From Hymenobacter canadensis (GTDB taxonomy: Bacteria; Bacteroidota; Bacteroidia; Cytophagales; Hymenobacteraceae): a stretch of 64,000 nucleotides of DNA. Below, piece after piece: positions 31,299-39,718 of the stretch. A model generated the notes under the pieces. The model saw only the letters and a program-made list of their open reading frames with translations, had not been told where the DNA came from and searched no databases. Made by a program: the position numbers and the translations under genes. Location of the stretch: positions 3,224,001 through 3,288,000 of the forward strand of contig NZ_CP114767.1 in assembly GCF_027359925.1 (NCBI RefSeq). Reading direction: 5' to 3'. Every line of letters begins with the position of its first letter. Positions within the stretch are counted from its first letter, which is position 1.

Positions 31299-32855
31299 AT
31301 GGTCTTCACGCCCAGCCCCATGCTTCTCAAGCTGCTTTACACCCGCGGCAGCCTGCACAATACGCCCGAAGGCGTGGCCTTCAGCATCAAGAACCGCCTC
31401 GACACGGTGCGCATCACCCGCATCGACCATGTGCAGCTGGATGGCGTGAAGATTGGCGTGGAGCAGATTGCGCTGGACCTGGGCGAGGGCGACGTGCGGC
31501 CCGCTACTACCTTCAACGCCGATAGTGCCGGCTTTACGCTGCCCGTGGGCCAGGCTGCTACCTTCCACCTCGCCACCGAGCACCTGAAAGAAGGCCTGCA
31601 TACCGTGCAGGTGCAGTTTGCCGCTGACCCCTTCGGCGACCTGAACGTGGAGGTGGAAGACGCCATTGCCACCCAACCCGACAAGCGCACCCGCATTCCG
31701 CGCTCCGACCAGGACGACTACTCCGACGACGCCATCCGGGCCCGGCAGCAGTTTGCCGAGGAATTTTCGGGGCAACAGTTCCAGCACCTCAAGCACTACT
31801 CCTTCGATGCCCACGACCTGCAGGGCAACTGTGAGCATTTCACGGGCGTGGCCCAGATTCCGGTGGGGCTGGCCGGCCCGCTGCACGTCAACGGCGAGCA
31901 TGCCCAGGGCGAGTTCCTGATTCCGATGGCCACCACCGAGGGCACGCTGGTGGCCAGCTACAACCGCGGCATTCAGCTCCTGAACCTGTGCGGCGGCGTG
32001 AAGTGCACCGTCATCGGCGACGCCATGCAGCGGGCCCCGGTGTTCGTGTTCGACGACGCCCGCGGCGCCCGCGACTTCGGCAAGTGGGTGGAGGAAAACA
32101 TGGACAAGATCCGGCCCGAGGCGGAAAGCACCTCCCGCATTGCCAAGCTGCAATACATCGACACCTACCTGAGCAACAAGTTTGCCTTCCTGCGCTTCAA
32201 CTACAGCACCGGCGACGCCGCCGGCCAGAACATGGTGGGCCGCGCCACCTTCGCTGCCTGCTCCTGGATTCTGGAGCACTACAAAGGCGCGCCCATCCGC
32301 CACTTCTACCTCGAATCCAACTTCGCCACCGACAAAAAAGCCTCCCAGATCAACGTGATGCGCACCCGCGGCAAGCGCGTGGTGGCGGAGGCCGTTATCA
32401 AGCGCGACATTCTGCAGCAGCGCATGCGCGTGACGCCCGAGCAGCTGGCCTACCACGGGCAGGTCAGCAACGTGGGCGCCTTCCTGAGCGGGGCCAACAA
32501 CAATGGCGCGCACTCGGCCAACGGCATCACGGCCCTGTTCATCGCCACCGGTCAGGATGTGGCCAACGTGTCGGAGTCGTCGGCCGGGGTGCTGTACTCC
32601 GAAGTCACGGCCGAGGGCGACCTGTACATCAGCATCACCATCCCGAGCCTGATTGTAGCCACCCACGGCGGCGGTACCGGCCTGGCCACCCAGAACGAGT
32701 GCCTGCGCATGCTGAGCTGCGTAGGCCGCGGCACCGTCAATAAGTTTGCCGAAATAGTGGCCGGCGTGGTGCTGGCCGGCGAGCTGAGCCTGGGCTCCGC
32801 CATCAGCAGCTCCGACTGGGTGAGCAGCCACGAGCAATACGGCCGCAACCGGTAA
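31299..32855 (+). CDS. Hydroxymethylglutaryl-CoA reductase (class I type) with an extra N-terminal domain
   Basis: Converts HMG-CoA to mevalonate, the committed step of the mevalonate isoprenoid pathway, in the cytoplasm. The catalytic part (about 145-518) shows the family residues: Glu214 in MATTEGTLVASY, Lys346 in ATDKKAS, Asp420 in TGQDVANV and His511 near the C-terminus. NYSTGDAAGQNMV (303-315) corresponds to the DAMGMN cofactor motif. Residues 1-125 are not part of the reductase fold as I know it and look like a beta-rich domain (AFSIKNRLDTVRITRIDHV). An alternative start is the ATG at 31320. No other mevalonate gene is adjacent. Confidence 0.93.
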   Translation: MVFTPSPMLLKLLYTRGSLHNTPEGVAFSIKNRLDTVRITRIDHVQLDGVKIGVEQIALDLGEGDVRPATTFNADSAGFTLPVGQAATFHLATEHLKEGLHTVQVQFAADPFGDLNVEVEDAIATQPDKRTRIPRSDQDDYSDDAIRARQQFAEEFSGQQFQHLKHYSFDAHDLQGNCEHFTGVAQIPVGLAGPLHVNGEHAQGEFLIPMATTEGTLVASYNRGIQLLNLCGGVKCTVIGDAMQRAPVFVFDDARGARDFGKWVEENMDKIRPEAESTSRIAKLQYIDTYLSNKFAFLRFNYSTGDAAGQNMVGRATFAACSWILEHYKGAPIRHFYLESNFATDKKASQINVMRTRGKRVVAEAVIKRDILQQRMRVTPEQLAYHGQVSNVGAFLSGANNNGAHSANGITALFIATGQDVANVSESSAGVLYSEVTAEGDLYISITIPSLIVATHGGGTGLATQNECLRMLSCVGRGTVNKFAEIVAGVVLAGELSLGSAISSSDWVSSHEQYGRNR

Positions 32856-32857
32856 AC

Positions 32858-32937
32858 GAGTAGCTGAGCAAGGGAGTAACTGAGTATCGTTCTGTCCTAC
32901 CCGACAGTTACTCAGTTACTCCCTTACTCAGCTACTC
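32858..32937. repeat. GAGTAGCTGAG / ACTCAGTTACTC palindromic repeat, copy 1
   Basis: 32858-32886 pairs with 32909-32937 at 28 of 29 positions. Further GAGTA units continue to about 32954. It is built of heptad-like units (AGTAACTG, AGTAGCTG) and starts 2 bp after the HMG-CoA reductase stop. A related repeat lies at 59439-59570. Confidence 0.85.
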
Positions 32938-32953
32938 TTTACTCAGCTACTCG

Positions 32954-33478
32954 CTACAGCGGGTCGGCGGTTACTTTGAACCTGGAATCGGAGCGGAGCG
33001 TGAGCTCCCGCGCTACGTTGCCGCGCAACGTCACCTCGGTGTAGAGCGTGTAGCTGGGGGCCTTCAGGTACTTATCGAGCTTGGCGTTGCTGGACTGCAA
33101 CTCGATGCTGGAGACGCCAGTCGGGATGTTATCCAGCGAAGCCAGCGGCACTTTGTCGTTCTGGTCGGTGCCGATGGAGATTTTGATGCTGCGCAGGAAG
33201 TTGAAGTTTTCGGCGGCTGGATCGGTGATGGTGAGGGTGAGTTTGGTGAGGCTGACGTCCTTTACCAGGTCGGCGCTGGTGTTGTTGTTTTTGAAGTTTT
33301 CCTGTGAGCGTGCCGGCACGGCTATGGGCAGGATGATAGGCGGCGTGACCAAGCCGCTGGCCGGGATTTTAATGTTCTGCGAATCCGAAATTTCGAACGT
33401 CAGTAGGTCGTTGATTTTTTTGCAGCCTAGCGTGAGCATAAGGGCCAGCAGCGGCAGAAGAAACAGTACTTTTTTCAT
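32954..33478 (-). CDS. Predicted lipoprotein of unknown function
   Basis: A 174-residue protein with a lipoprotein signal (MKKVLFLLPLLALMLTLGCK, lipobox Cys19). The mature part is predicted beta-rich (DLLTFEISDSQNIKIPASGL, then KLTLTITDPAAENFNFLRSI and YTLYTEVTLRGNVARELTLR). I recognise no named domain. The spacing of beta strands is like the structural lipoproteins common in this phylum. It is expected to be anchored in the outer membrane. Codon use and GC content are lower and more A-rich than in neighbouring genes. A TACATTCG element (33505-33498, minus) 19 nt upstream could be its promoter. Confidence 0.72.
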   Translation of the reverse strand: MKKVLFLLPLLALMLTLGCKKINDLLTFEISDSQNIKIPASGLVTPPIILPIAVPARSQENFKNNNTSADLVKDVSLTKLTLTITDPAAENFNFLRSIKISIGTDQNDKVPLASLDNIPTGVSSIELQSSNAKLDKYLKAPSYTLYTEVTLRGNVARELTLRSDSRFKVTADPL

Positions 33479-33522
33479 GTAATTTAAATTTTACACACGA
33501 ATGTACGGAGCACGTATTTCTT

Positions 33523-33687
33523 CGGATTAGGGGGATTGGGCGGATTTTGTGGACGGCGCTAAACTGCCATAGCCTGCACTCCGCTTTAGCACAACGCAGG
33601 GAGGCTTGCCAACTGGCAAGCCTCTCCTGTTTTTTAGCTGAACATAAATCGACTACAAAATCCGTCTAATCCGCCAGAATCCGTGAT
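33523..33687. repeat. Composite inverted-repeat element, copy 2 (165 bp)
   Basis: Same design as 23657-23824: a left part with CGGATTAGGGGGATTGGGCG and CGGATTTTGTGG, an internal hairpin GAGGCTTGCC (33601-33610) with its complement (33615-33624) and a T-run, and a right part with CTACAAAATCCG, TCTAATCCGCC and AATCCGTGAT. The last base of the element is the first base of the homogentisate dioxygenase stop codon. Confidence 0.85.
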
Positions 33688-34895
33688 TAGTCCATCATGT
33701 CGGCGGCGCGCGGCGGGTCGGGCACGAAGCCGGGCTGCCAGCTCATGGGGTAGCGCGGGTCGATGTAGGGCAGCGCGGCCTCGGTGAGGTAGAGCGGGCG
33801 GAAGGTGTCCACCATTACGGCCAGCTCGTGGGTTTCCTTTTTGCCGAGGCTGGCCTCCACGGTGCCGGGGTGCGGCCCGTGCGGAATGCCGCTGGGATGC
33901 CACGTAAACGAGGCCAGATCCACGCCCTTGCGCGACATGAAGTTGCCGGCCACGTAGTACAGCACCTCGTCGGAATCGACATTGGAGTGGTTGTAGGGCG
34001 CCGGAATGCTCAGTGGGTGATAATCGAAGAGGCGCGGCACGAAGGAGCAGATGACGAAGTTGTTGGCTTCGAAATGCTGGTGCACCGGCGGTGGCTGGTG
34101 CAGGCGGCCCGTAATCGGCTCGAAATCGTGGATGCTGGTGGCGTAGGGGTAAAAATAGCCGTCCCAGCCCACCACATCGAATGGCGAGTGGCCGTAGGTG
34201 AGATGGTGCAGCTGGCCTTCCTTCTTGATCTTGACCAGGTACTCGCCCGACTCCTGCACGTCGTCGGTAATCAGCTCGCTCGGCGGCCGGATGTCCCGCT
34301 CGCAGTAGGGCGAGTGTTCCAGCAGCTGCCCGAAGTGGTTGCGGTAGCGGCGGCAGGTTTCCACGGGGCTGAACGACTCGATGATGAGCAGGCGCACCGG
34401 CCCGTCCTCGAAGTGCAGCTGGTGGATGATGGTGCGCGGAATAACGATGTAGTCGCCGGGCTCGAAGGCCACCTTGCCCATCTGGCTCCACAGCTCGCCG
34501 CGGCCTTCGTGCACGAAAATCACCTCGTCGGCCAGCGCGTTTTTGTAGTAGTACTGCATCCGCTTTTCGGTGGGGTTGCAGATGCTCATGGTCACGTCGG
34601 CATTGCCGAGCAGGGTCTGACGGGCCTGCAGGTAGTCGCCGCCGGTGCTCACCTGGCCGAGGGTGCGCAGGTGGCTGGGCTCCAGCGGCCGGTCTTTCAG
34701 CAGCTTGGGGCTGTAGGGCTCGGGCGTGCCTACCTTCTGGATTTCGGTGGGCGGATGCTGGTGGTAGAGCAGCGACGAAACGCCGTGGAAGCCCAGCGTG
34801 CCCACCAGCTGCTCGGCGTAGAGCGTGCCGTCGGGCTGGCGGAACTGGGTGTGGCGCTTGCGCGGAATCTGGCCGAGGCGGTGGTAGTAAGCCAT
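33687..34895 (-). CDS. hmgA: Homogentisate 1,2-dioxygenase
   Basis: Opens the homogentisate ring to maleylacetoacetate in tyrosine and phenylalanine catabolism. It is an Fe(II) enzyme of the cupin fold. The 402-residue protein is slightly shorter than the classic 430-residue enzymes but fits the bacterial family. Conserved stretches include GFHGVSSLLYHQHPPTEI, VVGWDGYFYPYATSIHDFEP, the metal-site region PPVHQHFEANNFVICSFVPR, and SFTWHPSGIPHGPHPG. The start MAYYHRLGQIPRKRHTQFR at 34895 matches homologues, and the upstream in-frame codons to 35015 do not. No maleylacetoacetate isomerase or fumarylacetoacetase gene is nearby. The stop touches the composite repeat. Confidence 0.95.
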   Translation of the reverse strand: MAYYHRLGQIPRKRHTQFRQPDGTLYAEQLVGTLGFHGVSSLLYHQHPPTEIQKVGTPEPYSPKLLKDRPLEPSHLRTLGQVSTGGDYLQARQTLLGNADVTMSICNPTEKRMQYYYKNALADEVIFVHEGRGELWSQMGKVAFEPGDYIVIPRTIIHQLHFEDGPVRLLIIESFSPVETCRRYRNHFGQLLEHSPYCERDIRPPSELITDDVQESGEYLVKIKKEGQLHHLTYGHSPFDVVGWDGYFYPYATSIHDFEPITGRLHQPPPVHQHFEANNFVICSFVPRLFDYHPLSIPAPYNHSNVDSDEVLYYVAGNFMSRKGVDLASFTWHPSGIPHGPHPGTVEASLGKKETHELAVMVDTFRPLYLTEAALPYIDPRYPMSWQPGFVPDPPRAADMMD

Positions 34896-35067
34896 GGCGA
34901 AACGGACGTTGGGTGGGTGGGAAATATGGGGAGGTGAAGGTAAGAAGGTTTGGCGGCACCCACGCAGCCCGCGGCCCCACCGGAAAACGGCCAGCTCTGA
35001 TTGCACCAACTTCAACCATCAGGCTCCAACACCAGTCCGGGGCGCCAGCTGTCGAAACGGAATGGCC

Positions 35068-35075
35068 TACCTTTG
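35068..35075 (+). promoter_or_regulatory. -7 promoter element TACCTTTG upstream of the transglutaminase-like gene
   Basis: A perfect TAnnTTTG match, 46 nt before the ATG at 35122. The spacing and sequence are almost the same as for hemB. It also marks the ATG at 34894 as too far upstream. Confidence 0.5.
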
Positions 35076-35121
35076 TGTTAGCACTACCCAGGCGGCTGTT
35101 GCTGCTGTTTTTCTGTTCGTT

Positions 35122-36120
35122 ATGCGCTCTACTTTGCTTCGTTGCCTGCTGCCCGCTGGCGTCGCCTTGCTGGCGGCCGGCCCCACGTCGGCGCCCCGCA
35201 CCCGCACCTTCACCTTCGAGTACACGGCCACCGTGCCCGCCCTGCCCGCTACCGCCGACTCGCTGGAGCTGTGGCTGCCCGTGCCCCACCCCGATGCCTC
35301 GCAGGAGCTGCGCAACCTGAAAATCAGTACCACCGCGCCCTACACGCTTACCAAGGCGCCGTTCGGCAATACCATGCTGCACCTGAAAGTGCCCGCCGCC
35401 CAGGCGGCCGGCCTCACGGTTGCCATGCGCTTCGAAGCCACCCGGCGCGAGCACCAGAACCCCTACCTGGCCAGCGCCGCGCCCAAGAAACTACGCGCCG
35501 CCGATGCCGCCGACCCCAACATGGCCCGCTGGCTCCAGCCCGACCGCCTCGTGCCCCTCGACGACAAAATCAAGTTCTGGGCCCTGGAAGTGGTGGCCAA
35601 AGCCGGCGCCAAAACCGACCTCGAAAAAGCCCGCGCCATCTACGAGCACGTGGTCAGCACCGTCACCTACGACAAGTCCGGGCAGGGCTGGGGCCGCGGC
35701 GACATCTACTACGCCTGCGACGCCCGCCGCGGCAACTGCACCGACTTCCACGCCGTGTTCATCGGCTACTGCCGGGCCGTGGGCATTCCGGCGCGCTTCA
35801 GCATCGGGTTTCCGCTGCCTGCCGAGCGCGGCACCGGCGAAATCAAGGGCTACCACTGCTGGGCCGAGTTCTACACCGCCCAGACTGGCTGGGTGCCCGT
35901 CGATGCTTCCGAAGCCGCCAAAGACCCCAGCCGCCGCGCCTACTTCTTCGGCGCCCACGACGAAAACCGCGTGGAGTTCAGCCGCGGCCGCGACCTGGCC
36001 CTCACGCCCCGCCAGCAAAGCCAGCCGCTCAACTACTTCATCTACCCCTATGCCGAGTTGGGCGGCAAGCCCTTCGAGGGCGTGAAGCGCGAGTTCCGGT
36101 ATCAGGATCAGGCGAAGTAA
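35122..36120 (+). CDS. Exported transglutaminase-like protein
   Basis: A 332-residue protein with a signal peptide (1-23) and an N-terminal immunoglobulin-like region (about 28-110, FTFEYTATVPALPATADSLE). The transglutaminase core lies at about 150-265. The triad is Cys206 (ARRGNCTDFHAVFIGYC), His245 (IKGYHCWAEFYT) and Asp261 (WVPVDASEAAKDP). This matches the large group of bacterial periplasmic transglutaminase-like cysteine peptidases. It is only distantly similar to the 5342 protein. Substrate and partner are unknown. A palindromic repeat follows 6 bp after the stop. Confidence 0.86.
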   Translation: MRSTLLRCLLPAGVALLAAGPTSAPRTRTFTFEYTATVPALPATADSLELWLPVPHPDASQELRNLKISTTAPYTLTKAPFGNTMLHLKVPAAQAAGLTVAMRFEATRREHQNPYLASAAPKKLRAADAADPNMARWLQPDRLVPLDDKIKFWALEVVAKAGAKTDLEKARAIYEHVVSTVTYDKSGQGWGRGDIYYACDARRGNCTDFHAVFIGYCRAVGIPARFSIGFPLPAERGTGEIKGYHCWAEFYTAQTGWVPVDASEAAKDPSRRAYFFGAHDENRVEFSRGRDLALTPRQQSQPLNYFIYPYAELGGKPFEGVKREFRYQDQAK

Positions 36121-36125
36121 TAACC

Positions 36126-36219
36126 GTCATCCTGAGCTTGCGAAGGACCTTATTACGTTGAGGTTACTATCGAACGATTAGTGCTGACGTGATAAGGTCC
36201 TTCGCAAGCTCAGGATGAC
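36126..36219. repeat. GTCATnCnGAGC-family palindrome, copy 3 (28-bp perfect arms)
   Basis: 36126-36153 is the exact complement of 36192-36219, and the stem can extend a few bases into the loop. The unit reads GTCATCCTGAGCTTGCGAAG. It lies between the convergent transglutaminase-like and S41 protease genes. Confidence 0.9.
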
Positions 36220-36237
36220 AGTCTTTCTCATCTACCC

Positions 36238-36272
36238 CAAAATCAAAACGGCCGGAGTCCCCACCCCGGCCG
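36238..36272 (-). terminator. Probable terminator of the S41 protease gene
   Basis: CGGCCGG (36249-36255) and CCGGCCG (36266-36272) form a 7-bp GC stem. On the minus strand it is followed by GTTTTGATTTT. Confidence 0.5.
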
Positions 36273-36307
36273 CTTCGCAGTATAGATTTCCCCTAATTGT
36301 AATTCAC

Positions 36308-37990
36308 TTATTTCATGGACAGCTTTTGCATGGGATTGGCGGAACCGTCGGCCATGGCCTGCACCGCTTGTTTCAGTTCGGCGTCCTGCTCGCGCAGGGT
36401 GGCGTAGTAAGCGGGCTTGCCGTAGGCACTACGAGCAATATACGCTTTTAGTTGATTACGAAGTAGTTCGGCGCAGCGCTTCAGGTGGATGGGGTTGGCT
36501 GGCATGCCGTCTTTAGCCGCCACTTCGGCCAACTCCTGCAGCTGTGCGTCGCTGATGCGGAACGTGGCCAGGTACTGCTCGGGGCGCAAAGCCTCCAGCT
36601 CCGCCTTGTGGCCCTGGAAATAGTTGAGCGCAAACTCGCGCACCAGATTGTGGCTCTGCAGACGGGTGTAGTAGGCCGAAAACGCCGTGGTGTCGCGCGG
36701 CACAAACAGGTCGGGCATGATGCCGCCGCCGCCGTACACGGTGCGGCCGTGCACCGTTTTGTAGCGCAGCGAATCAGCGAAATGGATGCTGTCGGCGTGG
36801 AACAGCTCGCCGTGGCGCAGGCGGTTCTGCAGGTCCTGCTCGTAGGCGGCCAGCCCGTGGCTGTATGATTTCTGAATGCTGCGGCCCGAGGGCGTGTAGT
36901 AGCGCGCAATGGTCAGGCGCAGCTCCGAGCCGTCGTTGAGGGCAATGGGCTGCTGCACCAGGCCTTTGCCGAAGGTGCGGCGGCCTACCACCAGCGCCCG
37001 GTCGTGGTCCTGCAGGGCGCCGGCCACCACCTCGGCGGCTGAGGCCGAGCCTTCGTCCACGAGCACCACCAGCGGGCCTTCCTCGAACTCGCCCAGCACC
37101 CGCGAATAGGTCTGGGTGTCGTACTGGTCGCCTTTGCCGTCGGTGTACACGATTTTGCGGGTGCCGCCGATGAACTCGTCGGCCAGCTTGGTGGCGCGGT
37201 CGAGGTAGCCGCCGGGGTTGCCACGCAAGTCCAGCACGAGGCCGGTCATGCCCTGGCGGCGCAGGTCGCCGAGGGCCTGCTTGAACTCGTCGTAGGTGCC
37301 GCTGGCGAAGCGGCTGATTTTGATGTAGCCGGTGGTGGGGTCGAGCAGGTAAGCTACGTCCACCGAATTGTTAGGAATGCGGTTGCGCACCAGCGCCACG
37401 TTCATCGGCTTGGACACGGTGTGGCGGCGCAGCTGCAGCACCACCTTGGAGCCACGCGGGCCGCGCAGCTTCTGAAACATCTGGTCGGTGCTGATTTGCA
37501 CGCCCGACACCCGCTCGCCGTTCACGGCCAGAATACGGTCGCCGGCCTGCAGACCCGACTGCTCGGCGGGGCCGCCGCTGAGCGGGGCCACCACCGTCAC
37601 GGTGTCATGGAAAATATTGAACTCCACCCCGACGCCGTCAAAATCACTCTGTAGAAACGCCGAGGCGGCCTGCTGCTGCTTGGCCGGAATGAACACCGAG
37701 TGCGGATCGAGCCGCTCCAGCATGCGCGCAATGGCGTAGTCGGACAGGGCTTCGGCATCCACGGAGTCCACGTAGTCGCGGTCCACGTAGCTCAGGATTT
37801 CCTTGAATTTCAGGTAGCCACGCGCCGTGCCGTCGGGGTTCTGGTCGGAAGGCCGGAACGGATTGGCCCCGATCAGCACGCCGCACACCAACGCCAATGC
37901 CAGCAGCCACGGCTGCCGCGCCCGACGCCGCGCAGAGCGCGGCTCAGGCTCCGGAAAAAGCACTGGCTGAAGCGGAGGCTTGACTGCCAT
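36308..37990 (-). CDS. C-terminal processing peptidase (S41, Prc/CtpA-type) with PDZ domain
   Basis: A 560-residue membrane-anchored protease of the periplasm. A single N-terminal membrane helix lies at about 28-44 (LLALALVCGVLIGANPF) after a basic cytoplasmic tail. A short helical region precedes a PDZ domain (about 115-200, GVGVEFNIFHDTVTVVAPL, GLQAGDRILAVNG). The S41 core (about 205-390) has the catalytic dyad Ser317 (DEGSASAAEVVAG) and Lys342 (RRTFGKGLVQQP). A C-terminal about 170-residue extension includes FALNYFQGHKAELEAL. Such proteases trim or degrade envelope proteins at their C-termini. A TACCTTTG element at 38210-38203 could serve as its promoter with a long leader. Confidence 0.95.
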   Translation of the reverse strand: MAVKPPLQPVLFPEPEPRSARRRARQPWLLALALVCGVLIGANPFRPSDQNPDGTARGYLKFKEILSYVDRDYVDSVDAEALSDYAIARMLERLDPHSVFIPAKQQQAASAFLQSDFDGVGVEFNIFHDTVTVVAPLSGGPAEQSGLQAGDRILAVNGERVSGVQISTDQMFQKLRGPRGSKVVLQLRRHTVSKPMNVALVRNRIPNNSVDVAYLLDPTTGYIKISRFASGTYDEFKQALGDLRRQGMTGLVLDLRGNPGGYLDRATKLADEFIGGTRKIVYTDGKGDQYDTQTYSRVLGEFEEGPLVVLVDEGSASAAEVVAGALQDHDRALVVGRRTFGKGLVQQPIALNDGSELRLTIARYYTPSGRSIQKSYSHGLAAYEQDLQNRLRHGELFHADSIHFADSLRYKTVHGRTVYGGGGIMPDLFVPRDTTAFSAYYTRLQSHNLVREFALNYFQGHKAELEALRPEQYLATFRISDAQLQELAEVAAKDGMPANPIHLKRCAELLRNQLKAYIARSAYGKPAYYATLREQDAELKQAVQAMADGSANPMQKLSMK

Positions 37991-38202
37991 AAGACGCTGA
38001 GAGAGTAGAGGTTTGGGCGATAGAAGAAGCTGAGAATGGACAGGATTTCAAATCTATTGAAACTTTTCCAAGAAAATCACCGTGTACATACAGGGATATG
38101 AATTATCCGATAACAATACAATTATATCTTTCTTTAGATCAAAATACTGCCATTTAAAGTCAAATTCGGTGCAATTTTCTTCTGCCCCGCTGAGCTAACG
38201 TT

Positions 38203-38210
38203 CAAAGGTA
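38203..38210 (-). promoter_or_regulatory. -7 element TACCTTTG upstream of the S41 protease gene
   Basis: A perfect minus-strand TAnnTTTG match in the AT-rich part of the divergent region. It lies 212 nt before the start codon, so the leader would be long. No -33 box is clear. Confidence 0.35.
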
Positions 38211-38327
38211 TATTTATGATTATATGGTGATTAAATCTTTCGCTGAATACTACGAAATCCTCGGTGGGCCGGATTGGCTGCGCGACGGATTGTGGGCGAA
38301 CAGCGGGGCGGTTCCGGGGCCCTGTCG

Positions 38328-38335
38328 TATCTTTG
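38328..38335 (+). promoter_or_regulatory. -7 promoter element TATCTTTG upstream of ruvX
   Basis: A perfect TAnnTTTG match, 53 nt before the ATG at 38389. Its position argues for that start codon over the upstream in-frame ATG at 38224. Confidence 0.5.
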
Positions 38336-38388
38336 GGCGGCCGGCGGCGGGTGCCGCCGGGCCGCGCACTTTCTCTCCTGTTTCCGTG

Positions 38389-38799
38389 ATGGGCCGTATT
38401 CTTGCCATCGATTATGGCCATAAGCGCGTGGGGCTGGCCGTCACGGACCCGCTCCAGCTGATTGCCACTCCGCTGGACACCATCCACAGCAAGGACCTGC
38501 TGGCCTACGTGAAGGCCTACCACCAGCGCGAGCCGCTGGCGGCGCTGGTGGTGGGCATGCCCCGTACGCTGCTCAACGAGGCCACCGACAGCACCAGCGC
38601 CGTGGTGGGTTTGCTGCGCACGCTGCGCCGCGAGCTGCCCGAGGTGCCGGTGCACGAAATCGACGAGCGCTACACCTCACGGATGGCGCAGGCCGCCATG
38701 CTGGCCGGCGGACTGGGCAAGAAAGACCGCCGCGACAAAGCCACCGTAGACAAGGTGGCGGCCACACTCATTCTGCAATCTTTCCTCGAATCCCGATGA
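38389..38799 (+). CDS. ruvX: Putative pre-16S rRNA nuclease / Holliday-junction resolvase-like protein YqgF
   Basis: A 136-residue RNase H-fold protein implicated in 16S rRNA 5'-end maturation. The first strand with the catalytic Asp is MGRILAIDYGHKRVGLAVTD. The second acidic position is in LAALVVGMPRTLLNEATD, and the third region is VPVHEIDERYTSRMAQAAM, followed by KKDRRDKATVDKVAATLILQ. The start at 38389 gives the canonical N-terminus after a CU-rich leader. The stop overlaps the def start by 4 bp (ATGA), so the two are translationally coupled. Confidence 0.94.
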   Translation: MGRILAIDYGHKRVGLAVTDPLQLIATPLDTIHSKDLLAYVKAYHQREPLAALVVGMPRTLLNEATDSTSAVVGLLRTLRRELPEVPVHEIDERYTSRMAQAAMLAGGLGKKDRRDKATVDKVAATLILQSFLESR

Positions 38800-39395
38800 T
38801 TTACCCCATAGTTGCGTTCGGCGACCCGGTGCTGAAGGCCCGCGCCAAAGACATTCCGGCCGATATGCCGGCCGCTGACCTCAAGCAGATCGTGCAGGAC
38901 ATGTACGACACCATGTACCACGCCCACGGCGTGGGGCTGGCCGCGCCGCAGGTTGGCAAAGGCATCCGGCTGTTCGTTATCGACTCGGAGCCGATGATTG
39001 ACTCCGAAGACGAGGAAACCGGCGAGCCGCTGCCCGATGCCGAGCCGGCCGTGAAGCGGGCCTTCATCAACCCGCAGATGGTGAGCGAAACCGGAGAGGA
39101 ATGGGGCTTCGAGGAAGGCTGCCTGAGCATTCCGGGCGTGCGCGAAATGGTGTACCGCCCCGAAACCATCGTCATTCGCTTCGAGGACGAGCAGCGCCAG
39201 ATGCACGAGGAAACCTTCTCGGGCATGACGGCCCGCGTGATTCAGCACGAGTACGACCACCTGGAAGGCGTGCTGTTCACCGACAAGATTTCGGGCTTCA
39301 AGAAGCAGCTCATCAAGGGCAAGCTGGCGCGCATCACCAAAGGCGACGTTTCGGCCGACTACCGCATGCGGTTTGTGGGCCAAGGCCGGCGGTAA
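38796..39395 (+). CDS. def: Peptide deformylase
   Basis: Removes the formyl group from the N-terminal methionine of new proteins, an essential cytoplasmic metalloenzyme. The 199-residue protein has all three motifs: GVGLAAPQVG (45-54), EEGCLSIPG with metal ligand Cys109, and QHEYDHLEG with His151, Glu152 and His155. A loop of about 20 acidic residues (SEPMIDSEDEETGEPLPDAE, 64-83) is inserted between motifs 1 and 2, as in Bacteroidota type enzymes. It overlaps ruvX by 4 bp and is followed by a strong terminator. Confidence 0.97.
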   Translation: MIYPIVAFGDPVLKARAKDIPADMPAADLKQIVQDMYDTMYHAHGVGLAAPQVGKGIRLFVIDSEPMIDSEDEETGEPLPDAEPAVKRAFINPQMVSETGEEWGFEEGCLSIPGVREMVYRPETIVIRFEDEQRQMHEETFSGMTARVIQHEYDHLEGVLFTDKISGFKKQLIKGKLARITKGDVSADYRMRFVGQGRR

Positions 39396-39427
39396 GCGGC
39401 CAGACATCCCCTGCTACTACCCATGGC

Positions 39428-39468
39428 AAAGGCCTGCCGCAGTATGCACTGCGGCAGGCCTTTTTATG
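39428..39468. terminator. Terminator after def
   Basis: AAAGGCCTGCCGCAG (39428-39442) pairs perfectly with 39449-39463, with a 6-nt loop and a following T-run on the plus strand. Confidence 0.88.
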
Positions 39469-39532
39469 TACACGTGCGACAGTTCACGTACCCTACACAC
39501 GCCGGATTATTCACTCGGATAATTTACTGGTT

Positions 39533-39718
39533 CTAGGTTAGCTCGTTGAAGCTGACCACTTTCACGCCGGGAGTTGCCCGGAGCAGCTCGCTCAGCACTT
39601 GGCCGTGGGAGGCGCCGACGGCCACCACTACCCGGCGGGCGCCCTGCTGGCGGGCCAGGCGCACCACGTTGGCGCACATGCCCTGGTTGCGCAGCAGTGG
39701 CTTCGGTTCCGGCAGCCA
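39533..39718 (-). pseudogene. 3' remnant of a DUF5694/TraB-like gene
   Basis: A minus-strand frame ending at a TAG (39535-39533) reads WLPEPKPLLRNQGMCANVVR and then RVVVAVGASHGQVLSELL, RATPGVKVVSFNELT. This looks like the C-terminal part of the DUF5694/TraB-type families (MxxNIxxxA..., RVLVIVGASH). The frame has no start codon, and similarity stops at about 39718, where the oppositely oriented LytTR coding sequence begins. I therefore call it a 5'-truncated remnant. The family assignment is by eye and moderately sure. The coding character itself is supported by a good amphipathic pattern and no internal stops. Confidence 0.5.

Larger units (their letters stand above)
37991..38388. other. 398-bp divergent intergenic region between S41 protease and ruvX
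   Basis: No gene is visible. Positions 38040-38240 are strongly AT-rich compared with the rest of the window and hold the putative minus-strand promoter. From 38240 the base composition returns to GC-rich. An in-frame extension of ruvX from ATG 38224 has no family similarity and contains the ruvX -7 element, so I treat it as non-coding. Confidence 0.6.

Noticed and set aside
38224..38388. A 55-codon N-terminal extension of ruvX
   Set aside because: Not seen in the family, and the ruvX -7 element lies within it.
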